This document shows, piece by piece, positions 41,385 to 51,400 of a stretch of 64,000 bases of DNA. The translations under genes were made by a program, and so were the position numbers. Position 1 is the first letter of the stretch; each line of letters starts with the position of its first letter. The notes under the pieces were generated by a model that was not told where the DNA came from, made no database searches, and saw nothing but the letters and a program-made list of their open reading frames with translations. The stretch spans positions 161,090 through 225,089 of the forward strand of contig CAKPBB010000001.1 in assembly GCA_934140005.1 (NCBI GenBank), written 5' to 3'. The stretch comes from an uncultured Clostridia bacterium (GTDB lineage: Bacteria > Bacillota > Clostridia > TANB77 > CAG-508).

Positions 41385-44300
41385 ATGAAGAACTTAAAAA
41401 ATAAAACAATATTATATGTAGCATTAGTATTTTTAATAGTATTAGGCACCATATTTGGTTTAGCAACTTATGTAAGTGCAGAAATAGATGTTTCACAATC
41501 ACAATTAGAATCCAAGGGGCAAGGTAGTCCTGCCCCAGGATATGTAACTTTGAAAGATTTAAGAAGTAGATATGATATTTTGTGTTCTAAACATGGTGAA
41601 CATTTACCAAGTTATAATAATACATTACTTATAACAGAAAGAGGAATGTTATCAGAAGGATATTTAAAACAAACTGATATTGGCAAGAGAGATTTTTACC
41701 AGGTAAGTGCAAGTGAAACAGAAAATTCACCATTTAAAAAAGGAACATATGAAAATCAAACTTATGGTTATTATAAGAAAAAGGCAACTTATGTAGCAAA
41801 ACCAATGGAAGCATATGTATTATCAGAAATGGTAAGAGAAAAAATGGCAACAGCGACAGATACAAATGTACAAATTGCTTGGTGGAACACAGAAGCTGGT
41901 ATGAAAGGTGTTTTAACAGCAGCACCAGAAGCTTTAACTTTAGAAGCTAGAGACTTTGAAGCCTATATAGAAAAAATTGCTGTTTCAACGAACCCAAGTA
42001 CATTTACATTACAAGATTATGAATTTCAAGTAAATGGTGTAACTTATGCAGGTCAAATTGAAGCACCAGTATTAAAATATGAACCATCTTACAATAAAGA
42101 TGCAAATCAAGATGGAAAAGAAGATAGATATGACAATGTTACAGTTTCATGGACAGGGGAAAAATACAGAATAGGTCCATTCTCTGTAAATTATGTAGAA
42201 AGCAAATCAAAACATGGTGACAGAGATGAAGTTATGTTTGCTGGTATCACAAATGCAAAAATCTATACAGACTTAGGTGAAGTACCAGAAGATAAATGGT
42301 CATTTGTATGGCTAGAAGGTCAAAGAGATGCAAATGATACACAAAAATATCCACATGCAAACGAAGTATTTTATATTGAAATGGATTTTATAGAAAATGC
42401 TAAATATTTCAAAAATTTACATTTTGATTTCAAATACATGAATGCTGGTGGAAAATATGATGAATTAGAAGGAAAATATTTTAAGGCAAAATGGCAAGCA
42501 AAAAGCAAAGCACTATGGTGTTTATTAGGAAATCCATTCACATCTTGTACACATGGATATATAACACCTCACATCATGGGTTGGGCTTACTGGGTAGAAT
42601 TAACAAATTTAAAAGAATTTGATTCACAACTTTTAGCTTATGGTATTAAAGGTGCTAGATGGTATAAGACAGCAGAATTAGATTTCAATGGTGAAACAGA
42701 AATCGTAGAAAATCATAAAGCAACAATTCAAATAAAGAAAGTTGTAATTGATCAAGAAGGTAATGAATTAACATCATTAGATGATTCTATATTTACATTT
42801 AAACTTTACATAAATAATGTACTTTATGATACACTAAGATTAAAAGCAAATGAAACAGTTACCAAAACAATTAAATGGGGAGCTAACGAATCAAATCCAT
42901 CATATAGAATTGAAGAAGTAAATGTTCCAAGCGGATACAATGTAGTAAATATTGAGAACTCATCTGGTGTCTTATCAGATGGTTGGTTCCAAAATATTAG
43001 CGTAAAAGCAATAAACAGAGTAGATAGACATTCAGGATATATAAACATTCAAAAGAAAGTATTAGAAGTTGCTGAAAATGATGAAACATATAAATTTAAT
43101 ATTTATATAGATAATGTTCTTAATAGACAAGTTTCAATAACTATTCCAGCAGGACAAAAAGAGAATGGTATAACAGTAGGACCTTTTGAATGGAATGGTA
43201 ATGATGCTCCAGTATATAGAGTTGAAGAAACTGAAATTCCAGAAAATGTTACTCAATTCAATATGATAAATGAAAAAGGAAAATTGGTTGAAGGAACAGC
43301 TGGAACACCAGTAATTGTTACAGCAATAAATGATAACTCAGAAACAAAACAACATAAAGGTTATATAGAAATCACTAAAAAGATAACAGAAGTTTCTTTA
43401 GAAGATGAAACATATAAATTTGATGTATATATAAATGGAGAAAAATATCAAACAGTAGAAGTATTAGTTTCAGCAGGACAAACAACATCAAATCCAGTAG
43501 TAATTGGACCAATAACATGGAAAGGAACAAGAGCACCAAGTTATGAAGTAAGAGAAATTGAGATTCCAGAAAATGTTAAACAGTTTAATATGGTTAATGC
43601 ATCAGGAACTATTTTAGATGATGCAACTGGACAAAAAGTAATTGTAACAGCAATCAACGATACTAGTACAGAGACGAAAGAACATAAAGGAAAATTAGTA
43701 ATTACTAAAAAAGTTGATGGAAATGCATCAGTAAACAAAAAATTCAAATTTAAAATAACAATAGGAAATGATGTATACTATGCAGAAATATCAAAAGATA
43801 TTAGCTGGACACAAACAGTTAAATGGAAAGATGGAGAAAGTGCTCCAACATATAAAGTAGAAGAAATTGAAATCCCAGAAGGATATGAACAAGTAAGCAT
43901 TACAAATGCTGAAGGAACTATAACTGAAGATCAAGATGTATATGTAGAAGCAATAAACAAAGGTGATGATACAGAATATTCTGGAACAATCCGTGTAACT
44001 AAGAAAGTTGAAAATTCAACAGATACAAATACAAAATTCAAATTTAAAATAACAATTGGTGATACAACTTATACAAAGGAATTAGCAAATGGCGAAAGTT
44101 GGACAGAAAATGTTAAATGGATTGGTAAAGATAATGCACCAACATATAAAGTAGAAGAAGTTGAAGTTCCAAATGGATATACTTTAATAGGAATTGAGAA
44201 TAGTACAGGAACATTACAAGAAAATAAAACAGTCGTTGTAAAAGCAACAAACAGAAACAATGATGACAGAAACAGACAGGCACAAATTACAGTACGTAAA

Positions 44301-47300
44301 GAAGTTCAAATAGACGATAAAGTTAGAAATGATGTTGTAGAAGGAAGCTTCGAATTTGAAGTTACAATAGCAGGAACATTCGAAATGAATGGTGAAAGCA
44401 TTGTAAATGGAAGCAAAACAATTAAACAAAGTATAAGAGCAGGAGAAAGTTTCTCAACACCAACAATTACATGGAAAGGTGATAATGCTCCAACTTATAA
44501 AGTAACAGAAACAAAAATGCCAGATGGATGGAAACTTGTTGATATAACAAATGCATCAGGAGTTCTAGAGGATGGTGTAAATATTGAAGCTGTTTGTACA
44601 AACGAGTTCAAAATCACAGTAGAATATGAACTTACAATGCAAATGGGTGGTATTGTATGGCATGATAAAGCATTAAATCCAGATGCTAAAAACACACCAG
44701 ATTCAGTTCCAAACGGTAAATATGATGCAGGTTCAGAAGAAGGAATTGAAAAAGCACAAGTAACAATTAAAAGATATTTGTGTGATGACAATGGAAATGT
44801 AATTTCTAGTACAGGAAATGCAAAAGCATGGGATGCAGATGGAAATGAAATTTCTTGGCCAGTATATACAGATGTTGATGGAACTTGGAATGTAGCAAAA
44901 GTAGAAATTACAGTTACAAAAGCAGGTGAATCAGGCAGAGTAAGATATGGTGTAGAATTTGGATATGATGGTCAAACATATGAACCAACACAATTTTTAG
45001 TAACAGGAAATGGAAATGCAAGTGCATATAAAAATGCATCAAGAATAGATAGAGGAAACTTCTTCTATGATTCAATGGCAATAGACAATGAAGCAGAGAG
45101 AGCACAATTTAATAGTAAATTTACAAATATTACAGGTGATGAAGCAATAACATCAGATGGTAAAACAACAGGATATAGTACAAATGCTTTAGGAGCTAGA
45201 ACAGCAACATTAAATTATGTTTCAACAGATTCATTAAACACAATGGGTACAACTAAAAAGGAATCTACATTAATTACAACAAAAGATGACCATAGTATTA
45301 TAAATGATTTCTTAATGAAAGCTGAAACAACAACTGGTGGCTTAACATTCCCATTTGATACAGCAATTCATTTAGAGAGTATTGATAAAAAGATCAATGA
45401 ATTAGGAGCAACACATATTTATCATTATTCAGCAACTTATCCTTATTTACTAAGTATAAACTTAGGTTTAGTTGAAAGAGAAGAAGCTGAGCTTGCAGCT
45501 ACTAAAGATGTATATTCAGCAGCAGTTGTAATTGATCAAAAAATGTTAACATATAAATATAATCAAGCAGTTGATTTTGAAAATGTAAAATATCAAGATT
45601 ATTTGAATTTACAAGTAGAAATAACAGATGCTGATATAGAATATGAATTAGACTTATATAAAACAGATTATTATTATAGAGCAAAAATCTATGAAGAAAA
45701 TGCAGAAGTTGCAGGAGCATTAAAGAAATTCTATAAATCTTTAGGATTTACAGCAGATAATGCATTGGATACAGAAATGAATCTTGATGTATATGTAACT
45801 TATAAAGTTAGTGTATATAATGATTCACCAACATATTATGCATCAGTAAATGAACTTGTAGATTACTATGATGAAGATTATGAACTAGTAAATGTAGAAA
45901 AGAAGAGATATCTACAAGAGGCAAATGGTGTTGCTGTAAACCAAGTAACAACAATTGCAGAAACTCCATATTATAAAGTTGCAAAACAACAAGTAAATGG
46001 AAATAATGTAAGTTGGGAAACAACAAACGATAATCAAAACCCAGTAGTTTGGGAAAATGCAGGAACTGTACATGGTTCAGATGGTATAACATATAATAAG
46101 ATTAAAACAAGCTCAATAAGGGATGAAATATTAGCAACAGGTGAAAGAATTGACTTATATTTAACATTTAGAGTAAAGACAGACGAAACATCAGCAGATG
46201 GAGTTCTAAATTGTGTAAGATTAGGAAGAAAAGCAAATATTGCAGAAATTTCAAATTACTCAACTTATAACTCAAATAATAGAGCAGATGTAGCTGGTAA
46301 AGTAGATAAAGATTCAGCACCAAATAATATTAACATTACAGAATTTAACGAAAAATCTTGGTATGAAGATGATACTGATTCAGCACCAGCAATTACATTA
46401 ACACTATATGATACATCAAGAGAAGTAAATGGTATTGCTTGGGAAGATAAAGAAGATGTTCAAATTGAAAATGGATATGGTCAAACAGTTGGAAATGGAG
46501 TTTACGATCCAGGTGAAGAATTAATTGGTAACTTGACTACAGAATTGTGGGAAAAGGTTAGAGTAAAGAAAATTGACGATAATGGAAATGAAGTTCATGA
46601 TGCAAATGGTGATATAGTATATACAGAATATGATTTCTTATGGCCAGAAGATTATGAAATTCAATCTGGAAAAACCTTAAAGGAATTAACAGGATTTGAC
46701 TCAACAATTAAAACTGGCGTAGATGGTGCAAATAAAGGCAGATATAATTTTACAGGAGTTCCAACGGGTAACTATGTTGTAAGATTTGTATATGGAGATA
46801 GTGATGAAACTTCAGATCCAGCAAATTATGATGGTGATGGAATCCCAGCAGTATATAATGGTCAAGACTTCAAGACTACAGCTTATGAAGTTGGATTTAG
46901 CAATATATCAGATACAAATTCAGATGGATATGTAGATAATGAATGGCATGATTTAGAAAATGAAGAACTTGCAAATACAAGAGTTTCAGATGCTAGAGAT
47001 AGTGAAATAAGAAGACTTGAAATAACAGCAAAATCTAGAATTCTAACAAATTCAAATACAACAATTCTAAATTCTGCAAATAGCAGAAATGCAGATCATA
47101 CAAAACTATATGAAGAATATTACATGACAGCTGATACAGCAAAAATCAACTTAAATATTGAAAATATGATAAGTTTGAAGAAACAAACTGTAAATGTAAC
47201 AAATCCATCAACTGGTATAATGGAAGAAATTGCGGCAGGTGAAGAAAAGCAAGTTGGAGGAATTACATTAAACTATACAAAAGGTAAAGTAAACCTTGCA

Positions 47301-48596
47301 AATGGTGGAAATACATCACTAGATAGATTAGACTTTACTTATGTGGTAAACAATATTGATATTGGCTTGGAAGAAAGAGCAAGCACAGAGATTAAGTTAG
47401 ATAAAGAAATTGAAAATATTACTTTAACAAATAATACAGGATCTGTTATATTAAAAGCTGATTATGATATTACTTATACACCAAAATATAATGCAAGAAC
47501 AGGCAGAACAGATGTTAAAACAGATGTTAAACTAAATGAATCTACTTCAATGGGAACTGATTATTTACAAGCATTAAATAAAAATGAAGAAGCTGGATTA
47601 CAAAACTTTAGATATATTTTCTATGACAATTCAATAGCACAATCATTAACTTTAAATGTAACTTATAGATTTACAGTATTGAATTTAGGAGAAACAGATA
47701 GAATTGGATTACTTGCAAATGAAAGATTTGATGTGCCAAGTGAAATACTTGCAGAAGTTGCAAAACTTTCAGAATCAGATTATTCTTACAATACAAGAAC
47801 AAAGACATTTACAAAAACAGCAAATGCAGATGGCAATGTATATGCAGATACTTATGGCAAGTATTTAGGAAGCATTTACTATGAAGGTTCTTATGCACAA
47901 GCTAACTTAGATAATATAGTAACTACAAAGATTGATACTTTAATAGACTATGTTGATAATAACGCAGTATTTAAAGCAGAAGAAAATACAGCATTAAATA
48001 ATAGCTGGAGAGTTGTAACAATTGAAGAATTATCAAATGAAGATATAATAGATAAAAATATTATTCAAGATTATGATGGAGTTCAAAACATTGTAGACTC
48101 AAAAGGTGTTATGTATGAGACATCAGAAAGAAATAATATAATTCTTAGTGTAGAAAATAATGATGCAAACGCAACTGAAATGTCAAATAAAGACTTTACT
48201 ATCAGATTAGTTCCTTATGGTGCTACTTTGAATAATAGTGATTTGACTTATGGATATACAACATATATGAATATGAATATGACAAGATCTATAGATGCAG
48301 AAATAAATGACTCAGACGCATCATTTGATAATATCGCAGAAATTGTTAAATTAGAAAATACAGCAGGTAGAAGAGATGTAACAACAATTGCAGGTAATGC
48401 AAATCCAAAACTTGGTGAGTTTGCAGTATCTTTAACAGAAAGAGACTCAAGTGCAACAGAGTTAATTACATTTACACCACCTACTGGTATGAATGCAAGA
48501 ACAATCTTAACACTTCAAATCGCATTAGCAACTGTAGCTGGATTAGCAATAGTTGCAATAGGAATTGTAGTTATTAAGAAAAAAATTCTAAAATAA
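41385..48596 (+). CDS. Giant surface protein B2: thioester-like N-terminus, six CNA-B-like repeats, TPPTG anchor
   Basis: 2403 residues from ATG 41385, RBS GAGAGGTGG; an in-frame GTG at 41373 is inside it. Signal peptide 1-30 (TILYVALVFLIVLGTIFGLA). Cys67 in ILCSKHG and Gln163 in VQIAWW are the thioester motifs. Six units of about 100 residues follow (42.7-44.6 kb), each opening with a K-rich strand (I-x-I-x-K-K), having W-x-G-x-x-A-P-x-Y-x-V-x-E and ending in V-x-A-I-N, consistent with CNA-B isopeptide residues Lys, Glu, Asn. SdrD-B-like units are near 1090 (MGGIVWHDK) and 1680 (VNGIAWEDKEDV). The rest is homologous to B1. TPPTG at 2364-2368, a hydrophobic helix and KKKILK form a classic sorting-signal layout. 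Confidence 0.85.
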   Translation: MKNLKNKTILYVALVFLIVLGTIFGLATYVSAEIDVSQSQLESKGQGSPAPGYVTLKDLRSRYDILCSKHGEHLPSYNNTLLITERGMLSEGYLKQTDIGKRDFYQVSASETENSPFKKGTYENQTYGYYKKKATYVAKPMEAYVLSEMVREKMATATDTNVQIAWWNTEAGMKGVLTAAPEALTLEARDFEAYIEKIAVSTNPSTFTLQDYEFQVNGVTYAGQIEAPVLKYEPSYNKDANQDGKEDRYDNVTVSWTGEKYRIGPFSVNYVESKSKHGDRDEVMFAGITNAKIYTDLGEVPEDKWSFVWLEGQRDANDTQKYPHANEVFYIEMDFIENAKYFKNLHFDFKYMNAGGKYDELEGKYFKAKWQAKSKALWCLLGNPFTSCTHGYITPHIMGWAYWVELTNLKEFDSQLLAYGIKGARWYKTAELDFNGETEIVENHKATIQIKKVVIDQEGNELTSLDDSIFTFKLYINNVLYDTLRLKANETVTKTIKWGANESNPSYRIEEVNVPSGYNVVNIENSSGVLSDGWFQNISVKAINRVDRHSGYINIQKKVLEVAENDETYKFNIYIDNVLNRQVSITIPAGQKENGITVGPFEWNGNDAPVYRVEETEIPENVTQFNMINEKGKLVEGTAGTPVIVTAINDNSETKQHKGYIEITKKITEVSLEDETYKFDVYINGEKYQTVEVLVSAGQTTSNPVVIGPITWKGTRAPSYEVREIEIPENVKQFNMVNASGTILDDATGQKVIVTAINDTSTETKEHKGKLVITKKVDGNASVNKKFKFKITIGNDVYYAEISKDISWTQTVKWKDGESAPTYKVEEIEIPEGYEQVSITNAEGTITEDQDVYVEAINKGDDTEYSGTIRVTKKVENSTDTNTKFKFKITIGDTTYTKELANGESWTENVKWIGKDNAPTYKVEEVEVPNGYTLIGIENSTGTLQENKTVVVKATNRNNDDRNRQAQITVRKEVQIDDKVRNDVVEGSFEFEVTIAGTFEMNGESIVNGSKTIKQSIRAGESFSTPTITWKGDNAPTYKVTETKMPDGWKLVDITNASGVLEDGVNIEAVCTNEFKITVEYELTMQMGGIVWHDKALNPDAKNTPDSVPNGKYDAGSEEGIEKAQVTIKRYLCDDNGNVISSTGNAKAWDADGNEISWPVYTDVDGTWNVAKVEITVTKAGESGRVRYGVEFGYDGQTYEPTQFLVTGNGNASAYKNASRIDRGNFFYDSMAIDNEAERAQFNSKFTNITGDEAITSDGKTTGYSTNALGARTATLNYVSTDSLNTMGTTKKESTLITTKDDHSIINDFLMKAETTTGGLTFPFDTAIHLESIDKKINELGATHIYHYSATYPYLLSINLGLVEREEAELAATKDVYSAAVVIDQKMLTYKYNQAVDFENVKYQDYLNLQVEITDADIEYELDLYKTDYYYRAKIYEENAEVAGALKKFYKSLGFTADNALDTEMNLDVYVTYKVSVYNDSPTYYASVNELVDYYDEDYELVNVEKKRYLQEANGVAVNQVTTIAETPYYKVAKQQVNGNNVSWETTNDNQNPVVWENAGTVHGSDGITYNKIKTSSIRDEILATGERIDLYLTFRVKTDETSADGVLNCVRLGRKANIAEISNYSTYNSNNRADVAGKVDKDSAPNNINITEFNEKSWYEDDTDSAPAITLTLYDTSREVNGIAWEDKEDVQIENGYGQTVGNGVYDPGEELIGNLTTELWEKVRVKKIDDNGNEVHDANGDIVYTEYDFLWPEDYEIQSGKTLKELTGFDSTIKTGVDGANKGRYNFTGVPTGNYVVRFVYGDSDETSDPANYDGDGIPAVYNGQDFKTTAYEVGFSNISDTNSDGYVDNEWHDLENEELANTRVSDARDSEIRRLEITAKSRILTNSNTTILNSANSRNADHTKLYEEYYMTADTAKINLNIENMISLKKQTVNVTNPSTGIMEEIAAGEEKQVGGITLNYTKGKVNLANGGNTSLDRLDFTYVVNNIDIGLEERASTEIKLDKEIENITLTNNTGSVILKADYDITYTPKYNARTGRTDVKTDVKLNESTSMGTDYLQALNKNEEAGLQNFRYIFYDNSIAQSLTLNVTYRFTVLNLGETDRIGLLANERFDVPSEILAEVAKLSESDYSYNTRTKTFTKTANADGNVYADTYGKYLGSIYYEGSYAQANLDNIVTTKIDTLIDYVDNNAVFKAEENTALNNSWRVVTIEELSNEDIIDKNIIQDYDGVQNIVDSKGVMYETSERNNIILSVENNDANATEMSNKDFTIRLVPYGATLNNSDLTYGYTTYMNMNMTRSIDAEINDSDASFDNIAEIVKLENTAGRRDVTTIAGNANPKLGEFAVSLTERDSSATELITFTPPTGMNARTILTLQIALATVAGLAIVAIGIVVIKKKILK

Positions 48597-48635
48597 TATA
48601 ATACAAATTGAAATGTTTGTATGAAATAAAAAGAC

Positions 48636-48668
48636 AAAAAACTTCACATTATGTGGAGTTTTTTGTTT
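48636..48668 (+). terminator. Terminator after surface module 2
   Basis: ACTTCACAT / ATGTGGAGT with A-run before and T-run after; one G-T pair. Confidence 0.85.
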
Positions 48669-48824
48669 TAATCTATTGTCTTTTTAGAAAAATTATAATA
48701 AAATAAACTAAAATTATCACAAAATGTAGAAAACTTTTTTATTTTCATATTAAATATGACAAATTTCAAAACAAATTAGATGTTTAATTAGATTAGTAAA
48801 TAAAAAAGTAAGAGGTGGTTAAGG

Positions 48825-51242
48825 ATGTTTCAAAATGTTGTTGAAGAAGTAGAAAATAAAAGTGGGGATAGCGAGAGAATTTTAAAGATTAAAGAGATTT
48901 TAAAAGGAATATTCAAGTATCAAAATATTTTCATTTACATATTGTCATTTTTTTTGTCAATGATAAGTTTCCAAGATGGTTTTGCACCATTTGGCATAAT
49001 TATGCTTGCAGCATGTTTAAGTAGTACGATACCAGTTATAGGTGTTTTTTTAATTTCATTATTTGGAACTTTAATGGGACAAGGTTTAAATGCAATGATA
49101 ATATATTTCATTACATCTGCAATATATTTTTTATTAGTAGTGATATTTAAGCCTAAAGTTGCAACAGAAGAAAGAAATGAAGTGTTAAAAACTGGTAATA
49201 GACTATTTTGGGCATATTTTATTGTAAATATTATTTCAAAATACAATAGTACAAGTTCAATGCTAACTTATAATATATTTATGTCATTAGTTTATGCAGG
49301 TATTGTATATGTGTTTTATAAAATATTTGTAAATGGATTAATTGTTTTAAAAGATTTTAAAATAAAAGATGCTTTTACAATAGAAGAAGTAGTGGGGGCA
49401 AGTATTATTGTTTCAATAGCAGCTACTGCAATTAATGGAGGAGAGGCTCTTAATTTAAACTTAAGCTATATACTAGCATGTTTTATGATAATGCTATTAA
49501 GTTTTGAAAATGGTTTACTTACTGGAATGGCAACAGGGCTTTCACTTGGTCTAGTTTTCTTAATGCTTGGTGTTGGAAATATACAATTACTTGTTATTCT
49601 TACTTTTGCGGGAATTTTAAGTGGTTTATTAAATAAATTTGGCAAAATAGGAACAATAATTGGTTTTTTATTAGGAAATATGATGTTAACATATTTATAC
49701 AAACTAGATATGTTTTCTATAATAAGTTATCAAAGCTTGATTGCATCTGCAATTTTGATGCTAATAGTTCCTAAAAGAGTTAAAATACAAATAGAAGATT
49801 TAGTAGGAAAGAGCAAGCTATTATCTAATCTAGGAGAAAATAGATTAACAGAAAATAGTGATATTGCAGATAAATTAAGTACATTGTCAAGTACAATTAT
49901 TGAAAATACAAAAGAAGTAGAAGAAAAAATTGATAATATTAGTAACGAATTTATACAAGCTTTTTTAGATAATCTTGAAGGATACGAAAACAATATATTA
50001 TATGATGAAATTGCTAATAATGAAGAGATTGCTAAAGACGTATTTGAATGTATACAAGAAAAAGAAATTGTTGTTGAAAATGATTTAATTGAAATATTAG
50101 AAAAACATAATAATTACATATTTATGCAAGATGAGGCAGTAAAAAATGACTTACAAGAAATTATAAAAATTATAAATAGAACATATAAAATGGTTCAAAT
50201 AGAATTAACTAAAAAAACTGAAAAAATAAAGCAACAAAAAATTTTGAAACAAAGTTTGCAAAGTGTTTCTAAAGTAATTGAGAATTGTGCAAATGAAATT
50301 AGAGAAAATAAAGAAAGTAGATTTGTAGACTTAGAAAAAGAAATAAAAATTGTATTAGAAAGTAAAAATATAAAAATATTTGATGTTCAAGTGAAACAAG
50401 CAAAAAATAAGAAATATATTATTTTACTTAATTTAGATATTAATGTATCTGAAAATTTAAGAGATAAAGCAAAAATAAATAATATTTCAGATATCCTTTC
50501 AAAAATTGTAAAGTGTAAAATTACATTCCAAAAGGATTATAAAAGCTTAGAAAAAAATGAATATATTCAAACATATTCTTCTGAAGACAAATTCATAATG
50601 CAAGTTGGAACAGCTAAAATATCAGAAGAAAACAGTAAGATGTCAGGAGATTGTAATTTACAAATAAGAATTAATGATGGTAAATATGTTTTGGCAATTT
50701 GTGATGGAATGGGAACTGGGGAAAATGCTAGGGAAAAAAGTAAAACAGCAATTACAACATTGAAAAATTTACTAGAAAAAGGTTTTGAAAAAGAGGAAAG
50801 TGTTTCTCTGATAAATAGTATGCTAAATCAGAATAATTCAACTGATACATATACCAGTATGGATATTGCAGTTTTAGATTTATTTACAGGAAATGCCGAA
50901 TTTATGAAGAATGGTGCTTGTAATACATATATAAAAAATAAAAAGAATATTAAGATTATAAGTTCAACACAAAGTCCAATTGGAATTTTAGAAAAAGTCG
51001 AATTAATCCAAAATGAAATACAGGTAAATGATGGAGATATTATTTTAATGTGTAGTGATGGTGTATTAGACGCAAAGGAAAACTACAATAAAGATTGGAT
51101 AGAAGATTTCTTAAAAAATATTAGTACAAATAATGTACAAAAAATGGCGGATATGATTCTAGCAGAAGCAATAGATAATAGCTACGGTATAGCAAATGAT
51201 GATATGACTGTTATTGTAGCAAAAATAGTAAAGAAAAAATAA
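48825..51242 (+). CDS. spoIIE: Stage II sporulation protein E
   Basis: 805 residues, the normal length; ATG 48825, RBS AAGAGGTGGTTAAGG. Residues 30-310 hold about ten membrane helices, then a linker helix region (about 330-560), then the PP2C-type phosphatase (about 590-805) with LAICDGMGTGENAREKS and LMCSDGVLDAKEN supplying metal-binding Asp residues. SpoIIE dephosphorylates SpoIIAA and so activates sigma F in the forespore. This is the strongest proof that the organism sporulates. In Clostridia it lies away from the spoIIA operon, as here; no clear SigA promoter was seen in 48669-48824. Confidence 0.96.
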   Translation: MFQNVVEEVENKSGDSERILKIKEILKGIFKYQNIFIYILSFFLSMISFQDGFAPFGIIMLAACLSSTIPVIGVFLISLFGTLMGQGLNAMIIYFITSAIYFLLVVIFKPKVATEERNEVLKTGNRLFWAYFIVNIISKYNSTSSMLTYNIFMSLVYAGIVYVFYKIFVNGLIVLKDFKIKDAFTIEEVVGASIIVSIAATAINGGEALNLNLSYILACFMIMLLSFENGLLTGMATGLSLGLVFLMLGVGNIQLLVILTFAGILSGLLNKFGKIGTIIGFLLGNMMLTYLYKLDMFSIISYQSLIASAILMLIVPKRVKIQIEDLVGKSKLLSNLGENRLTENSDIADKLSTLSSTIIENTKEVEEKIDNISNEFIQAFLDNLEGYENNILYDEIANNEEIAKDVFECIQEKEIVVENDLIEILEKHNNYIFMQDEAVKNDLQEIIKIINRTYKMVQIELTKKTEKIKQQKILKQSLQSVSKVIENCANEIRENKESRFVDLEKEIKIVLESKNIKIFDVQVKQAKNKKYIILLNLDINVSENLRDKAKINNISDILSKIVKCKITFQKDYKSLEKNEYIQTYSSEDKFIMQVGTAKISEENSKMSGDCNLQIRINDGKYVLAICDGMGTGENAREKSKTAITTLKNLLEKGFEKEESVSLINSMLNQNNSTDTYTSMDIAVLDLFTGNAEFMKNGACNTYIKNKKNIKIISSTQSPIGILEKVELIQNEIQVNDGDIILMCSDGVLDAKENYNKDWIEDFLKNISTNNVQKMADMILAEAIDNSYGIANDDMTVIVAKIVKKK

Positions 51243-51400
51243 AAAGTTTAATGGATTAGAAAATATATTGTTTTTATACATTGTATAGAAATGATATATT
51301 TTTTTACTTATTTTTAGTTTTAATTGTAAAATAGTTGTTTTTCTAAAGCAAAATGTGATATATTATAAAAGGATTATTAACAAATTATTTGGAGGTATCA

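Noticed and set aside
48669..48824. Spo0A box before spoIIE
   Set aside because: TATGACAAAT is only a weak match to TGTCGAA.
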